In this document: positions 23,815 through 34,196 of the stretch, piece by piece
Layout: every line of letters starts with the position of its first letter
Numbering within the stretch: position 1 is the first letter of the stretch
From: Prosopocoilus inquinatus
Taxonomy: Eukaryota; Arthropoda; Insecta; Coleoptera; Lucanidae
Assembly: GCA_036172665.1 (NCBI GenBank)
Contig: CM069874.1
Coordinates: 25,751,946 to 25,815,945 of the forward strand
DNA length: 64,000 nt
Direction: 5' to 3'
Notes under the pieces: generated by a model
The model's input: the letters and a program-made list of their open reading frames with translations, nothing else
The model's database searches: none
Told to the model about the DNA's origin: nothing
Program-made: the position numbers and the translations under genes

Positions 23815-24098
23815 AACTTATCAGCATTCAGTTTTCTCGAGGTTTGATGAAAAAATTGTATGTTCGGGTTTTATTAATCAAAATGTTTTAAGTTGAAACC
23901 GTCAGTTATCTAAACCCATGTTCATCAAAGTCAATCAATGAAAGTTCAGCGCGGTTTAAAATTAACAGTTTCAGATAGAAATAAGTGTGATATTATTATC
24001 TAATTAAAACATTTCCAATAGATGATTATTTTGGGTTGATTATTTTGGAGATGCTAACCAATGGGCATAAATGGATCAGTTTACAAATGATTACGTAT
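23815..24098 (+). repeat. Direct duplication, copy 2
   Basis: Second copy of the segment at 22735-23023. It differs by scattered substitutions and by an extra ATTATTTTGGGTTG-like insertion near 24025, itself a small local duplication. Confidence 0.8.
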
Positions 24099-24238
24099 TT
24101 GTTTTAGCTGAAACAATACAGAAAGTTTTTGGAAATAATTGATGATAAGCCTAGCTTAAAAAATGCATTAATTTCGACAATGTAGGTGTGATGTTATAAA
24201 ACAAGCATTAATAATGCGGAAATGAAATTCACTTTTAC

Positions 24239-24350
24239 CTATGGGTAAATTTGGTTGTCCCAGACCGGCTAAACCGCGCCCCCAATGTTGAGCCTGAGCG
24301 CCCTGGATGATAGCAGTGACAGACATCATGGGCTTTTCCTTCTTCATCAT
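24239..24350 (-). CDS. Candidate first coding exon of an unidentified host gene (partial)
   Basis: On the minus strand, ATG at 24350-24348 lies in a good context (AAAATGATG). It is followed by 37 codons with balanced codon use, then G|GTAAAAGT, a strong splice donor (GT at 24238-24237, phase 1). The peptide starts MMKKEKPMMSV and includes QGAQAQHWGRGLAGLGQ. A second ATG immediately follows the first. A CpG-rich, promoter-like region lies upstream on the same strand (24640-25110). I do not recognise the protein and could not identify exon 2; the intron would run toward lower coordinates. An alternative is a pseudo-exon, but context, composition and donor agree. Confidence 0.5.
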
Positions 24351-24639
24351 TTTCACTTTCAATTTCACGACTGTATCACAAGAGAACAGACAGTGGCGCA
24401 CTTTTTATCCGCCGCCGCGAAAAAAACAAACAGTAGCACGACTTAATCAAAAACTAATCTGCATCTACAGACTGCAACAAAACAGATAAGACCGGCGGCG
24501 CAATCAATATTTGTTCAGTAATTATGTTTTGTTGTTCTTTCGTTGAAATAACGAAACGCTTTTTACGAGCAAAACAATCGGCTAATAGTACGATTTTTTT
24601 TGTAAATATTTGCGCACGGAAAAAAAGACACTGCAGGAC

Positions 24640-25110
24640 GTTCTTCTTCTTCAGACGGTGACGACGTTAAACCGGTGAGATTTCGAAATGGCATTTTTCA
24701 TGTTTGCGTTCCGCCAACTCCGCACTTAATTAAGTCTTTGTGAATTAAGTAGGCGATTATTCTACTTAATTACGCTGACGACGGCATCAGGTGCCATTGG
24801 TGACCAAGAAAAATGAAGCGCACACCACACGAGAGGACCGCCGTGTGCGCGTCCTGACGTTTCGCGGTTCGCGGAATGTCTGAACGAACGGCAGACCTCG
24901 GGCTGCGACTCTCTGATTCACCTGTTAGAAGTCCCGCGGAACGTCTGTGTGTCCAAAATACAACGCAATTCGCTACTGGGATGCATATTAATAAACTCGG
25001 GCGCTACATTTTCTATGTTTCACAGACTGGAATCGGGAGTTACATTAAAACGCCACCGACGCAGACATCGATTAATTTCAGTCTGGTCTGCAGTTGAGAG
25101 GCAGCTCTCT
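24640..25110 (-). promoter_or_regulatory. CpG-rich promoter / 5' UTR candidate
   Basis: About 470 bp with many CpG dinucleotides and near-even base composition stand out from the AT-rich surroundings. They lie just upstream, on the minus strand, of the candidate first coding exon at 24350. No TATA box was seen. A CAG|GTGAAT sequence near 24920 on the minus strand could be a donor for a non-coding first exon. The repeated TTAATTAAGT / TACTTAATTA motifs at 24726-24772 may be homeodomain-type sites. Confidence 0.4.
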
Positions 25111-25358
25111 TTTTATTCCGCCTCGAAAACAAAACACATATACACGTACGAGGAAGGCTATGATAAGTATACACACAACAAAATGTGAACCACTGACAAG
25201 AGTAGCTATGCAGTTTTGATATAAAACATCATGAACTACAGAAAAAAATAGATAATAAATGATGTCAAAAATTAAGCGGTAACTGTGCTTTCCCTGCTTT
25301 TGTATAATTTGAATATACAGAGTAATTCTTAATTAGACCTACAAAATTATATCAATAA

Positions 25359-25486
25359 GGTCCAGTTTTACAAATGGGGCTCAACTTTGAGCCGAGGCTT
25401 AAACCCTTAGCAACGATTATTTCAACAATTGTTGTGAAGGATTTAAGCTTCGGCTCAAAGTTAAACCGTCATTGTAAAATTGGGCC
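25359..25486. mobile_element. Harbinger-type MITE, family 1 copy 2
   Basis: The 128-bp palindromic element is the close twin of 12963-13090. It is flanked by TAA (25356-25358 and 25487-25489). The different but TWA-type duplications at the two sites indicate separate insertions. Confidence 0.88.
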
Positions 25487-25564
25487 TAAAGGCATCGACG
25501 TTTAAGATTATGCCAATACCATCCCAATAACATAACAATTTTTACTAACAAGCAGTGCTGTTAA

Positions 25565-25988
25565 ACAGGCCTAATCATGCGAGGGGAATATGTCGGGGTA
25601 TATTCTCCTTCTACCACCGCACAGGCAGTGCCGGTTCCCGCTTGACGCTCAGGTGCTTCAATTTCAACAACCAACGATATACAAAACTTATGTAGATAAT
25701 ATTCTTTATGGAAAATGTTGTAGTGATGAGCAATATTATATCGTCTTACGCTCAACAGTTTACCGCAAATAATACATTCTGCATTACCTGTACTGTTTAT
25801 AAAACACAGGTACTTAAATTCATAATTTTGGTTCATGTTTGTATTTCACGAGAGCCACACGTTTTATAACTTCTGTTGGTACACGATCGTCTGGCAGGCT
25901 GGCTCATTCTTATTGACGTTTCATTGACGACTATGGAATAGTGGGAGATACTACAACGTGGCTCTTCTCGTATTTTATGCCCAGGCCT
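25565..25988 (-). mobile_element. hAT-derived short element with zinc-finger relic
   Basis: A perfect 8-bp duplication GCTGTTAA (25557-25564 and 25989-25996) flanks the element. Its ends carry AGGCCT inverted repeats (ACAGGCCTAATCATG and CATAAAATACGAG-type inner parts). On the minus strand, 25836 to about 25680 encodes a zinc-finger-like segment with the pattern C-x2-C then H-x4-H (ECIICGK, then HHYNIFHKEYY). This resembles the N-terminal finger of hAT-type transposases and related domesticated proteins. The rest of the transposase is absent. Confidence 0.75.
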
Positions 25989-26004
25989 GCTGTTAAATAT
26001 AATG

Positions 26005-26360
26005 AGTGTCTAAATAAAAAACTGGTCAAGCAGGGTGTGGAAAAATTCACAAACAAAGGCTGTACGTCTCAGATAATTTCGTACTTTCAGTAAAGACGTA
26101 AACCCACATATGGTAATTCGTTAAAAGTTATTTCAGTGTCCTGCTAAATGAAAACATAACTTTTAAATAGACTTCCAAAAATTAACATGTCGTCATTTAT
26201 AAAAAATAATTAAGTAAAAGTAACGGAAAACGTGATTATTCAACAGCAAATTTTGACGTTACATCTGACAGTTTCGCACATGAACTTAGAAGCGACGTTC
26301 ATGCAGCGAACACTTTCTCGGTCATGCCTACTTGACCAGATTTTTATTTAGTCATTCGTT
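26005..26360. mobile_element. MITE-like repeat with 27-bp TIRs
   Basis: GTCTAAATAAAAAACTGGTC at the left is matched by the inverted GACCAGATTTTTATTTAGTC at the right. Within it, about 26040-26160 matches, in inverted orientation, 58010-58110 (shared phrases CGTACTTTCAG and AAATTCACAAACAAAGG). It is non-coding. Confidence 0.6.
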
Positions 26361-26379
26361 ACGTTTCTAATAGTATCTA

Positions 26380-27892
26380 CAGTGATCGCCAAAAAGTCGG
26401 CATCAAAAGGGAAAAATCTTTATTTTTGATTTTTCGAAAAAACTTTTTACGGCAATAATTTCTACTGGTCTGAAAACCTATTTAGCCCCTATCGGATATA
26501 CCGAGTGATATTGAGAAAAAAGAGTTTCTCGAAATGGTCGAAATCACAAAATGGTTATTCCTCGAAAACAAGTCAAGATTTCAATTAGATTTCTTTAAAT
26601 TGGGTTACTTTCAGCTTATGGGATAAAATCAAGGCTAGAAAATAACTTGGTTTTCTCTGAATTCCGTTAAAATTGAATTTTTCAATTTTTAGAATATTCC
26701 CATAATTTCACATACTAAAACTTAACTTCAGAATTTCATACTTTTAGGGTGAAAACTTCAAAGATTTATAAGTGGAAAAAATAATTAGAAAGATTAATTA
26801 TTGCTTTAGATACTTGGTTATTTACCGAAACGTTATATTTTTGCATATTTTTTACGTTTTTGATGCAAGGTGCCTTTCAGGAGAAATATTTTTCAAAGAT
26901 AATTAAAGCGTATTTAAATAGCTTCTAAAAACTCTAATCTATTCCTGTTAATGAATTATTTTCACAAAAAGCCTGTAAATATTCGTTTACAGTGGTTTAA
27001 ACGAAGAGATTTTTATTTATTTAGCTTACATGTTCAAGTCAATAGGCAGAATATGGGAAGGCTATGGATTCTTTTACTGTCAAATCAGATTACTGACGGG
27101 CTATTTTAATAATAAGACTTGACTTTAAAATATAAAACCACCTGTGAATCTCCTTTAATCCTTTTATGAAAGAGGCCTTTAGTAATTTCAGCTGACAATT
27201 CATGGCCATCTCATATTCTGCCTACTTAATCGACTAAACACGTAACCTAAATATGAGAAAAATCTGCTCATTTAGGCAGCTGTAAAAGAACATTTATAGG
27301 GTTTTTGTCAAAGTAAGTCATTTACAGGGGTAGATCAGAGTTCTTAGAAGTCATTTAAATGCATATTATTTATCAGTGAAAAATATTTCTCTCAAAAAGT
27401 ACCTTGCATCAAAAACGTAAAAATTAGGTAAAAATATTACTTTTCGCTAAATAATTCAATATCTGAAGCAGTTTTTAATATTATTTATTATTTTCTGCAA
27501 TTATAAATATTTGAAGTTTTCACTCCAAAAAAGTTGAATTCTGAAATTAAGTTTAAGTACGTGAAATTTTGAGAATATTCTGAAAACTGAAAAATTCAAT
27601 TTTTCGGAAAATTAAAGAAAAGTAAGCTATTTTCTGGCCTTAATATTATGCAACAAAGTGAAACTAACCAACATTAAAGACAAGTTATTGAAATCTTGAT
27701 TAGTTTCCGAGTAATGACAATTTTACGATTTTGATCATTTCGAAAAACTATTTTATAAGTAAGTAAAATTTACTCGATATATCTGATAGGGGTTGAATAG
27801 GTTTTCAGACAAGCAGAAATTATTGCCGTAAAAAGTTTTTACGGAAAAATAAAAAATGAAGATTTTTCCCATTTGATGCCGACTTTTTGGCG
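26380..27892. mobile_element. Mariner-type foldback, 1.5 kb, nearly all inverted repeat
   Basis: The two halves are inverted copies of each other along about 700 bp. Matching phrases include GCCAAAAAGTCGGCATCAAA at the left and TGATGCCGACTTTTTGGC at the right, and the inner TTGATGCAAGGTGCCTTTCA against AAAAAGTACCTTGCATCAAA. It is flanked by TA (26378-26379 and 27893-27894). The left end has about 6 extra bases (CAGTGAT) that are missing at the right. There is no coding sequence. A transcript would fold into a long hairpin. Confidence 0.85.
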
Positions 27893-27894
27893 TA

Positions 27895-28505
27895 CAGATA
27901 CTTTCAGAAATATGTGTCCAGATGCAGGTACAGATACTTTTTCCAGAAAATGTCTAGATACAGATACAAAAAAAACTATCTCCAGTTTATCCAGATACTT
28001 ACAATTGAGTACGGCTTTACTTGCAATACAAACCGAGTTTTTGTGTGAAAATTAACGGAGTTTTCGTTTGAGTATATGAATAATACACATGCTAAAACAC
28101 CTGTTATAATTTTCACAAAACACAGTTTTTCAGTTTTCCCTTAAAATAGAAAATTCATCTTTAGTAATAAGTTGATCACCTGATTTTGTATGAAACCAAA
28201 TCAATTCAATGTAAAATATAAAATTGTCAACAGAAATGACATTCTGCTTTTCTATCAGAGAAGTTAAATATCGAATCAAGCGTTTCCGTAATCAAGTAAT
28301 GCTGATGAAATCAGCAATGTAAACTTTTTATTTTGATTTTCCCTTTTTGTCAATTATGTTTCCCAATTTGTCAAATCATTTTCGAGTTTCTGAACTATCA
28401 AGTCGCATTGTCACCTTTGAAAAATTATTATTTAAATTCGTTTTTTTTTAAATTTTTATAAGAACACAAAATTTAACGCGTATATTTTTAGGACAAAATT
28501 ATTTA
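27895..28505. other. Unannotated AT-rich stretch
   Basis: Short degenerate AGATAC-T repeats at 27895-27995 follow the foldback. Nothing else is supported. Confidence 0.4.
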
Positions 28506-28809
28506 GGGCCAGTTGTACCTAAGGGGTTTAAGCCAACGTTCAACTGAACCAAGTTTATAGTTAACAAAATCGCATCAAATTTATTTATGCTATATGTCCT
28601 TAAGTTTCTGTGCAAATTTGTTTACTTTAAACCTGGTTCAGCTAAACGTCAGTTTAAACTTGAGGACCAGTTTTACAAATGGGTTCAACTTTGAGCTGAG
28701 GCTTAAACCCTTAGCAACGATTATTTCAACAATTGTTGTGAGGGATTTAAGCTTCGACTCAAAGTTAAATCGTCATTGTAAAGCTGGCCCTAATTGGTAT
28801 AACCGGCCC
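28506..28809. mobile_element. Harbinger-type MITE, family 2, interrupted by a family 1 copy
   Basis: The ends GGGCCAGTTGTACC and inverted GGTATAACCGGCCC match. They are flanked by identical TTA triplets (28503-28505 and 28810-28812). Its right half is interrupted at 28674-28790 by another MITE. Without that insert it would be about 185 bp. Confidence 0.8.
28674..28790. mobile_element. Harbinger-type MITE, family 1 copy 3, nested
   Basis: GGACCAGTTTTACAAATGGG through GTAAAGCTGGCCC closely matches the copies at 12963 and 25359. The flanking triplets TGA (28671-28673) and TAA (28791-28793) are a one-mismatch TWA-type duplication. It lies inside the family 2 element 28506-28809. Confidence 0.85.
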
Positions 28810-28812
28810 TTA

Positions 28813-29380
28813 GTGAGCATTTTGCAAGTATGGTCGTCGACACGGCTTAGTTGCTGCGAATGTTGTCTAGCATAGTTTACCTACGTCTGCTTAGCTCACA
28901 GGTCCTCGCAAAGTCCTTTTCGGTCGATGGAACTTACGCAAAATTAACGTTTTAATAGCGGAACTTCAATACTGACAAGTGACACTCAAGTCATTTGAAC
29001 GGACTTAAGAATGCTACACCAATAAATCATATTACATCAAGGCAATTAAAGTACTCGCAGTTTAGCGAGATGCTGACAATTTTAGTACGTTGATCTTTAA
29101 ACTCGGACTTTCAGAAAAATACGGAAAAAGCACTTTATCCCAACCTGCACGGGTAAAAGGGAAATTTGTAAGTAGGCAATCAGTTGGTGAAATCAGAGAT
29201 TAGTGATTTAATCAGTTCAGTTCAGTACGCCGAACAGATTAATCAGAGTCAATCAATGAGTTAGTAAATTTGTGATTCGTTTGACCTGCGTTGTAGTATT
29301 CAAACGTATTGGAGACTGTGGTTTCCAGTACAATGAAATTGGATTGAACCTCCTAACCACAAAACGTTTTTTTTTTTAAC
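28813..29380. other. Unannotated stretch; downstream flank of a split hammerhead motif
   Basis: No gene. The end of this stretch (29340-29384), read on the minus strand, begins TATAGTTAAAAAAAAAAACG. It is the continuation, across the mariner insertion, of the motif at 31920-31962. Confidence 0.4.
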
Positions 29381-29800
29381 TATACTGGCTGTTTCAAATT
29401 GAGTATGCTCAGAAGGGATATCCTAAACCGTAAGAGATACAAATTCGGTTAAATGGAAGAAAAGTTTCATGAATCAATGCCTAATTCGTATCCATTGAGA
29501 GAATGATTTTTTTTCTTATTTCTTCTTGAGATATTAATAAAAATGTAAAAAAAAATCGATTTTCTTTTTCTCTCTGTATCTCTTTTATTCTACATAACTT
29601 TGAAATTCTGATTTAACTTTCTACAGGCCCTTTTTCATTCTGCTTCGAATATGAGTAACAAAACTCAAGTCAAATGTTTCGTCTTTCCGCGACCATCATC
29701 AGTTTCGATTTTTTAAATACAACTTTGTCTTTTTATTTTTCTTTTTGATAGAATTTTTTTCTTCTGATTGTAACGGTATATCACACTTAATAGTTGATAT

Positions 29801-30119
29801 TGTTACGTTTCTAGGGTTTAAATTAATTTAATTGAATAAAACACTCGGTAAAAACTTAACCGTAATTTAATAATGCTTACAATCTAATTTATTTCTAACA
29901 ATTTATTTACACATTAAATCCAACTTCGACTATCGCTAATTAGAACTCGACTGACTCCTGAGTCCACCCCGGCCGATTTTATATTCTACGCTGTCTTCTC
30001 GCTTGTTCCATGCTGAAAAAGTCGAGTTTGTTATAGACAACGCGGCGGCTGATGACGCACAATAATGAACCGACTTCTTGAGGCCTTCAGTGTGACGTAG
30101 TGCTGAGTGGCGCGCCACA
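29801..30119 (-). mobile_element. Solo LTR of a gypsy-type retrotransposon
   Basis: On the minus strand the 319-bp unit starts TGTGGCGCGCCAC and ends CGTAACA (TG...CA). It contains a TATA box (GAATATAAAATCGG) and AATAAA hexamers further on. A perfect 4-bp duplication ATAT (29797-29800 and 30120-30123) flanks it. Removing it restores the mariner TIR, which continues on both sides and matches the intact right arm. It is therefore a solo LTR left by recombination between the LTRs of a full element. Confidence 0.88.
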
Positions 30120-30858
30120 ATATTAATCTGAAGTTTGAACAATACAGATTTTTATATGAAAATTTTATTTAAAACATAATTTCAAATTTTTAGTACAATT
30201 TCTTAGCTAAAGTATAAATTATAATAAACTATTTAAAGTTTTTCTGTATCGTTATTTTAATAATGCACTGCACGAAAATGAATTTTTACCGACAAATATC
30301 TGGTGGTTCTAATATAACTTTCTAGATTAGCATCACAGCTTTGGTATAGGAATGAAAAAGCTTAGTTTTTAATTTTGACTCGCACTGTTGGATTAAAAGA
30401 GATAGTGAATACTGATTATACTAAAAATATTTAGATATTACTGAATAGTGCCTTCTACAAAGACACTGACAGCTAAAAACGAATATTTTTGTCATAAATT
30501 TGAAAGATACTTTCTATAACAATGAAATTTTTTTTAAATTTTTTTAGCACTCAGTGGCTCTCAACACTTCACTATCTTCATATTTTTTTTTAAATAGGGT
30601 TAAGTCCAAAAATGGTGTTAAATATTGTCACTCCTTTTGACCAGTTGAAGTTTGGCACGTTATATTTGGACCACCATCCATAATTTAAACAGGATAAAGT
30701 AGGCTTTATATTTTGGCCATGAAACAGTGACAGCATTAAGATAAATAATAAGGGGAACTAAGAAGGCGAATATTAGATTCTTACGGAAATGTTTCGCGGA
30801 TTCATGTTTGACACGCTAGACAACACATAGGATTAAGGACGAATGTGTATCTTGAAAA

Positions 30859-30886
30859 CAATAATAATAATAATAATAATAATAAT
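30859..30886. repeat. (AAT)n microsatellite
   Basis: About nine AAT units within the mariner-type element. Confidence 0.9.
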
Positions 30887-31919
30887 GTATTTATTTTCAA
30901 ATAAATATAATAGAGTATAAGATTGTGAATACAAAGATAAGCTTATAGTAGATTTATATTTATTTGGAAACCACTAGGCGCGGTTCATTAGACAATCCAA
31001 GGACTGAATAATGTTCTGCCACCGAAACCTAGGAATCTCTAATTCAGATTCAGGACATTTCGACGATTTACTTTAATTTATTTATTTCACAAAACTCATG
31101 TTCTTCTTTTATAATTTTTATTCAAGTAATTTATTTTGTTCTTGTAATTTAATCTGTTTATACTGCTGTTTATTTGGTTTGTGTTAACCACCTAATATCA
31201 TTTAGTCAATATTTATTGATTTTTCCTCTTCCGACAACTGAATGTTAGTTGCTAATACTTAACAAATAAAAAAAGTGGTTAGGAATAAATTCACTTATTA
31301 AGAAAAACATGACGAAACTAAATCAGTTTTTTTTCTCATATTCCATTTTTACTTGAAAAAAGATATTAAGTATTACACTCACTGAAATCACTAAAAAAAT
31401 GCTATCGACTAGAGTAATAAAAAGTTAAGAATATGAACCAAAAATTTCAAATTATGTCCAAAATAAAATTTTTATATAAAAATCTGTACTGTTTAAGCAT
31501 CAGATTAATATCAACTATTAAGGGTGATATACCGTTACAATCAAAAGAAAAATTTTATCGAATAGAATAATAAGACATAAGTTGTATTTAAAAAATCGAA
31601 ACTAATGATGGTCGTGGAAAGACGAAACGTTTATCTTCAATTCTATTACTCCTATTCGAAGCAGAATCAAAAAGTGCCTATAGAAAGTTAAATCAGAATT
31701 TCAAAATTATGTATAATAAAAGAGATACAGAGAGAAAAAGAAAATCGATTTTTTTTACATTTTTATTAATATCTCAAGAAGACATAAGAAAAAAAAATCA
31801 TTCTGTTAATGAATACGAATTAGACATTGATTCGTGCAACTTTTCTTCCATTTAACCAAATTTGTATCTCTTACGGTTTAGGAGATCCCTTCAGTGCACA
31901 CCCAATTTGAAACAGCCGG

Positions 31920-31962
31920 TATACGTATTTCGGCAGCTATGCTGCCATCATCAGTAGATGAC
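31920..31962 (-). ncRNA. Hammerhead-ribozyme-like motif D, split by a mariner insertion
   Basis: On the minus strand the core CTGATGA is at 31954-31948. A perfect 6-bp stem II follows (GGCAGC-ATA-GCTGCC) after one extra T, then GAAA at 31931-31928. Stem III is 2 bp closed by the self-complementary loop ACGT. The predicted cleavage is after A31920. The TA at 31921-31920 is also the mariner target duplication. In the uninterrupted sequence the next bases, TAG from 29382 on, would pair with CTA (31957-31955) to form stem I. It is a different sequence family from copies A-C. Short stem III suggests a Penelope-like element; no reverse transcriptase is seen. Confidence 0.55.
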
Positions 31963-32031
31963 TTCTTAATCACAAGAGAAATTATGACTTCTTAATCACA
32001 AGAGAAGTTGTGATTAAGAAGTCATCTACGA
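31951..32031. repeat. Local inverted and direct repeat
   Basis: GTAGATGACTTCTTAATCAC is present, partly repeated directly at about 31985, and then inverted as GTGATTAAGAAGTCATCTAC. It lies next to the hammerhead-like motif and may be a rearranged flank of the same repeat. Confidence 0.6.
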
Positions 32032-32039
32032 CGTAAATC

Positions 32040-33520
32040 AGCCGCCCCGGTCAGCTGGTCAGTCAAGACGTTTACAATGTGCCTGGATTGCTGGATTCAT
32101 TAAAATTATAAAATAATAAATTTTTAAATTAAAAACTAGTGCAATTCAAGAAGCTGCGGCTCGTAATTGCCGAACAAATTAAAAGCGCGGTACAAACAAA
32201 TTGTAATTTCTCATTCCATATTTTTAATACTTATCAAAATTTGACATTTACTTTTTTCCATGGACCATAAGTAGAAATACTTTCATAGCTAGCAGCGAGA
32301 TTACAGCAACAGTTTATTTACGTAAAAGGGTGAAGGAAGAACATCTTTAACGCGCTTGCCTAACTGGTGCATAAATTTTCAAATTTATTCATCGATAGTT
32401 GATATCGTAAAACATATTACTTCGCTCAGTGAATGAAAATTTTAAATAAAATAATTAATAAACAATATCAGTGATTGTTATTATGATGCTCCGTTGAAGA
32501 TCAAGTGTGGTATCGGTGGGCGTGTTCATACCCAGAGAAAGGCGAAGTTGACCTTGCTCTCTTTCTTGCACATTTCAGCAGTTCCAAACAAGTGGTCCAT
32601 CCGAAATTTTTTGGCTATGATACGGTAGCCACCAATAAATACCCGCGGAAAGTAGCATTTCATATACTTATACTGAGGTTTTCTTTATTTGCACACAGTA
32701 AAAGAACACCCTGTACGTTAAATGTATTGCGTGATTTTATTGATAATTTACTATGCGTTTACAACATTATACGTGATTGTTTTAATTTATCTAGATAGGA
32801 TAAGTGTTCGTTCATACATGAACAAGCACGAATATATGTTATACGGTAAAGCGTCCTCTAGTATTCGATGCTGAGGATATAATAATTCACAGATTCGTGT
32901 ACGCGCCAATCTAAATTTTTCAAACAGTTACTAAATTTAAACTCGAATATCTTTTAACAGAATTTTTTTTGCTGATTTTTTTACAGAATTTATTTTTTTA
33001 TGTAAAATTGTTTAAAATCGTTTTTAAGATTCATTTTAAGATTCAGTGAACGAGCCCATCGGTTCGCTACGGTTTACTCTTTTCTAAGTCACCCAAATTA
33101 ATCAATAATTCAAAGGATTGTTATCGGCGTAGATGATTGCCACGAACAATATTTACTTCTGTAATGCATGCAGAGGTCACGAAAATAAGTTGAATTAGAA
33201 CTTAAAAGAGCATAATTCTCTTCAACCAATCAAATAATTATTTCATCGCCATAAAGATCAAAAAATCACAACCAAACAAGTGTACAAATTTAACTTCAAC
33301 GGGACATCACGTCAAAATAAATTAATGATACCTTCGTAAGATTGACAATGCTACACAAAAAGTGAAGAAAAATGAATCATTACGATAACATTGCAGTCCC
33401 AAACAATTTCATGAAACTGTAAAGGAAATTTTTAAAAAGAAGTTTGGCAAAATAGTTTAATTTTTTTCATCACTAATGCTTTTAATTTATGAATACACGC
33501 AATGTATGCTTTTATACTTT
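32040..33520. other. Unannotated AT-rich stretch
   Basis: No gene or element supported. A 97-codon open frame at 32505-32798 has no recognisable features. Confidence 0.4.
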
Positions 33521-33522
33521 TA

Positions 33523-33738
33523 CAATGACATCAGAAATGATTTCAACCCACGTGACCAATTTGTATCAGGCTCTGTCTTCTCAGAAGTGACAACACTGAG
33601 AAAAATGACGTTTCTGTTTCAAATTAGCGTATATTTGATATTGTCTTTCGATCTGTTATATTTGATTTCGATTTACTTATTTTGGCGGATTTCTCTACGG
33701 CGAAGTCACTTGGATTGAAATCATTTCTGATGTCCCTG
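33523..33738. mobile_element. Mariner-type MITE, 216 bp
   Basis: CAATGACATCAGAAATGATT at the left is matched by the inverted AATCATTTCTGATGTCCCTG at the right. TA lies on both sides (33521-33522 and 33739-33740). TIRs are about 35 bp and the element is non-coding. Confidence 0.82.
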
Positions 33739-34055
33739 TATAATAAGGTCCCTTTTCAAAAGCAGAGAGGTAATGAGTCACTACGGTCTGATTCTGACCA
33801 GGTCTGGTACGGGCCACAGAAATTATGTCATTATTGATTTTGAAATTTTTAAAATGCTTTCTTAACTTTCTTTGTATAACAATATTCTCTCTATATAGGC
33901 TGATTTATTAGTTTGCGGCCCAAACTTCACCATATGAAAGCACATGTAATTTTAAGAAAAAAAAATCATTTGTAGTAAATAACATATCAGCTTTGGCCAT
34001 GAAACTGCAGAAATATTGTTACATTTTATAAAAATTTTGTGCAAATCGTTCTTGA

Positions 34056-34148
34056 TTGCAGTGAAAACCTCGAGCAGCCTCTGTACAACTGTTTCAGCCC
34101 TGCTTGGGGCTTCTTCAGCAGAGACGTAGCTCGACATTCCCACTGCAA
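34056..34148 (-). ncRNA. Hammerhead-ribozyme-like motif, best copy A
   Basis: On the minus strand all core positions are present: CTGAAGA (34118-34112) and GAAA (34095-34092). Stem II AGCCC/GGGCT (34111-34107 with 34100-34096) is perfect with a 6-base loop. Stem III is 2 bp with loop AGTT. The predicted cleavage is in GTA|C after 34084. Stem I next to the core is perfect: CTCTG (34123-34119) with CAGAG (34083-34079). Further out, TCGAGC/GCTCGA and TTGCAGTG/CACTGCAA also pair, separated by internal loops as in natural type I hammerheads. Copies at 12495 and 8118 are diverged relatives. Penelope-like origin is inferred from the very short stem III. Confidence 0.62.
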
Positions 34149-34196
34149 ACAAAAACGACTTGTCCAATTTATTCGCAATTGCGATGTAAGAGTGAT

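Larger units (their letters stand above)
29385..31919. mobile_element. Non-autonomous mariner-type element with long TIRs, interrupted by a solo LTR
   Basis: CTGGCTGTTTCAAATTGAG at 29385 is matched by the inverted CAATTTGAAACAGCCGG ending at 31919. TA lies on both sides (29383-29384 and 31920-31921). The inverted arms are about 490 bp: 29385-29800 plus 30124 to about 30200 on the left, about 31425-31919 on the right. The left arm is split at 29801-30119 by a solo LTR. The interior has an (AAT)n run at 30859-30886 and no transposase. The arm design (GTAAGAGATAC-type inner box) resembles the family at 1149 and 62157, but the sequence differs. Confidence 0.88.

Noticed and set aside
32505..32798. 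97-codon frame on the plus strand
   Set aside because: No domain, no codon signal and no neighbouring splice signals.
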